In this document: one piece after another, positions 63,822 through 64,000 of the stretch | Position numbering within the stretch: position 1 is the stretch's first letter | Layout of the letters: each line of letters opens with the position of its first letter | Origin: Pontibacter coccineus | GTDB lineage: Bacteria; Bacteroidota; Bacteroidia; Cytophagales; Hymenobacteraceae | NCBI RefSeq assembly: GCF_030546575.1 | Contig: NZ_JAUOTN010000002.1 | Span: forward strand, 186,001 to 250,000 | Direction of reading: 5' to 3' | Length of the DNA stretch: 64,000 bases | Position numbers and translations under genes: made by a program | Notes under the pieces: generated by a model | Told to the model about the DNA's origin: nothing | Database searches by the model: none | Seen by the model: the letters and a program-made list of their open reading frames with translations, nothing else

Positions 63822-64000
63822 CAGCAATGGTCATGGCTTCCTCGTAATCCGAAACGATGGTCATGAGCAGGTCGAGGCCCAGGATTTCGAATACGTTGCG
63901 CACTTTGTCCTGCATGTTGTAGAAAATGAGTTTGATCTGTGCATCCTCAAAGCGCTGCAGGTGCGAGATGAACACCCCAAGGCCGGCAGACGATATGTAG
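63814..64000 (-). CDS. STAS-domain anti-sigma factor antagonist (partial)
   Basis: The 3-prime end of a gene that continues beyond the window; the last 61 codons are seen. It reads YISSAGLGVFISHLQRFEDA, then LIFYNMQDKVRNVFEILGLD and DYEEAMTIADE. The SSAGLGVF segment is the conserved phosphorylatable-serine loop of STAS antagonists (SpoIIAA/RsbV). Overlaps the start of the RsbW-like gene. Confidence 0.88.
   Translation of the reverse strand, partial: YISSAGLGVFISHLQRFEDAQIKLIFYNMQDKVRNVFEILGLDLLMTIVSDYEEAMTIADE

Overview
This window looks like the chromosome of a Bacteroidota bacterium of the Cytophagales, most likely Hymenobacteraceae and close to Pontibacter. The evidence is indirect: Bacteroidota-type promoters (TTTG-N19-TAnnTTTG; the best copy is at 48526-48556), general absence of Shine-Dalgarno sites, zinc-free S14 and L36, an L17 with an acidic tail, a 1121-residue SecA, a membrane-anchored MutS homologue, and BlaR1/M56, DUF2490 and DUF3108 type proteins. 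I could not run a taxonomic search. I see no rRNA, tRNA, CRISPR array, transposase, phage or plasmid gene.

Layout. 1-9211: spc/alpha ribosomal operon (rplX to rplQ with secY, map, infA, rpmJ and rpoA). 9288-11692: carA and eno. 11794-14803: a DivIC/FtsB-like division protein, an HTH membrane regulator and an HscA-type Hsp70. 14869-25180: a small membrane protein, a malate/lactate-type dehydrogenase, a large TPR-like secreted protein, Ppx/GppA phosphatase, a TonB-domain protein, a Ca/H antiporter, an RlmI-like methyltransferase, dapF and a GNAT enzyme. 25181-26137: a gene-free stretch packed with repeats. 26138-36969: secA, deoC, a SPOR-like lipoprotein, an M20 amidohydrolase, a DUF2490 protein, Hsp20, a DegP/HtrA protease and an ALDH7-type dehydrogenase. 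37322-39668: an ECF sigma factor with a putative anti-sigma factor and a DUF4097-like secreted protein. 39827-42839: RidA, membrane MutS and two small proteins. 42934-45621, minus strand: rplM-rpsI-rpsB-tsf. 45822-48402: a BlaR1-like M56 peptidase and BlaI, with palindromic operators. 48603-57711: quinone oxidoreductase, RluA-type pseudouridine synthase, a PhoR/PhoB-like two-component pair, DUF3108 protein, recA, a secreted protein, GNAT and SDR. 57791-64000, minus strand: a small conserved protein, MoxR, two parvulin-type PPIases, and an RsbW-like/STAS partner-switching pair cut by the window edge.

Most genes are ordinary core genes. The outstanding signal is a short motif, GGTATAG (reverse complement CTATACC), scattered through genes and spacers on both strands and expanded into GGTATA tandem arrays at 18918-18960 (seven units) and 25794-25823 (five units). 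By hand I count about 50 copies in the first 26 kb, against roughly 3 expected for a random 7-mer, yet only two in the first 9 kb of ribosomal genes. It even encodes Gly-Ile pairs with the ATA codon inside conserved proteins. Other items worth following are two MITE-like AT-rich inverted-repeat elements (50572-50758 and 58286-58550), a row of four C/G-rich REP-like palindromes (25233-25496), an OmpA-like domain nested inside a parvulin PPIase (60937-63246), and an AT-rich second half in the DUF4097-like gene.
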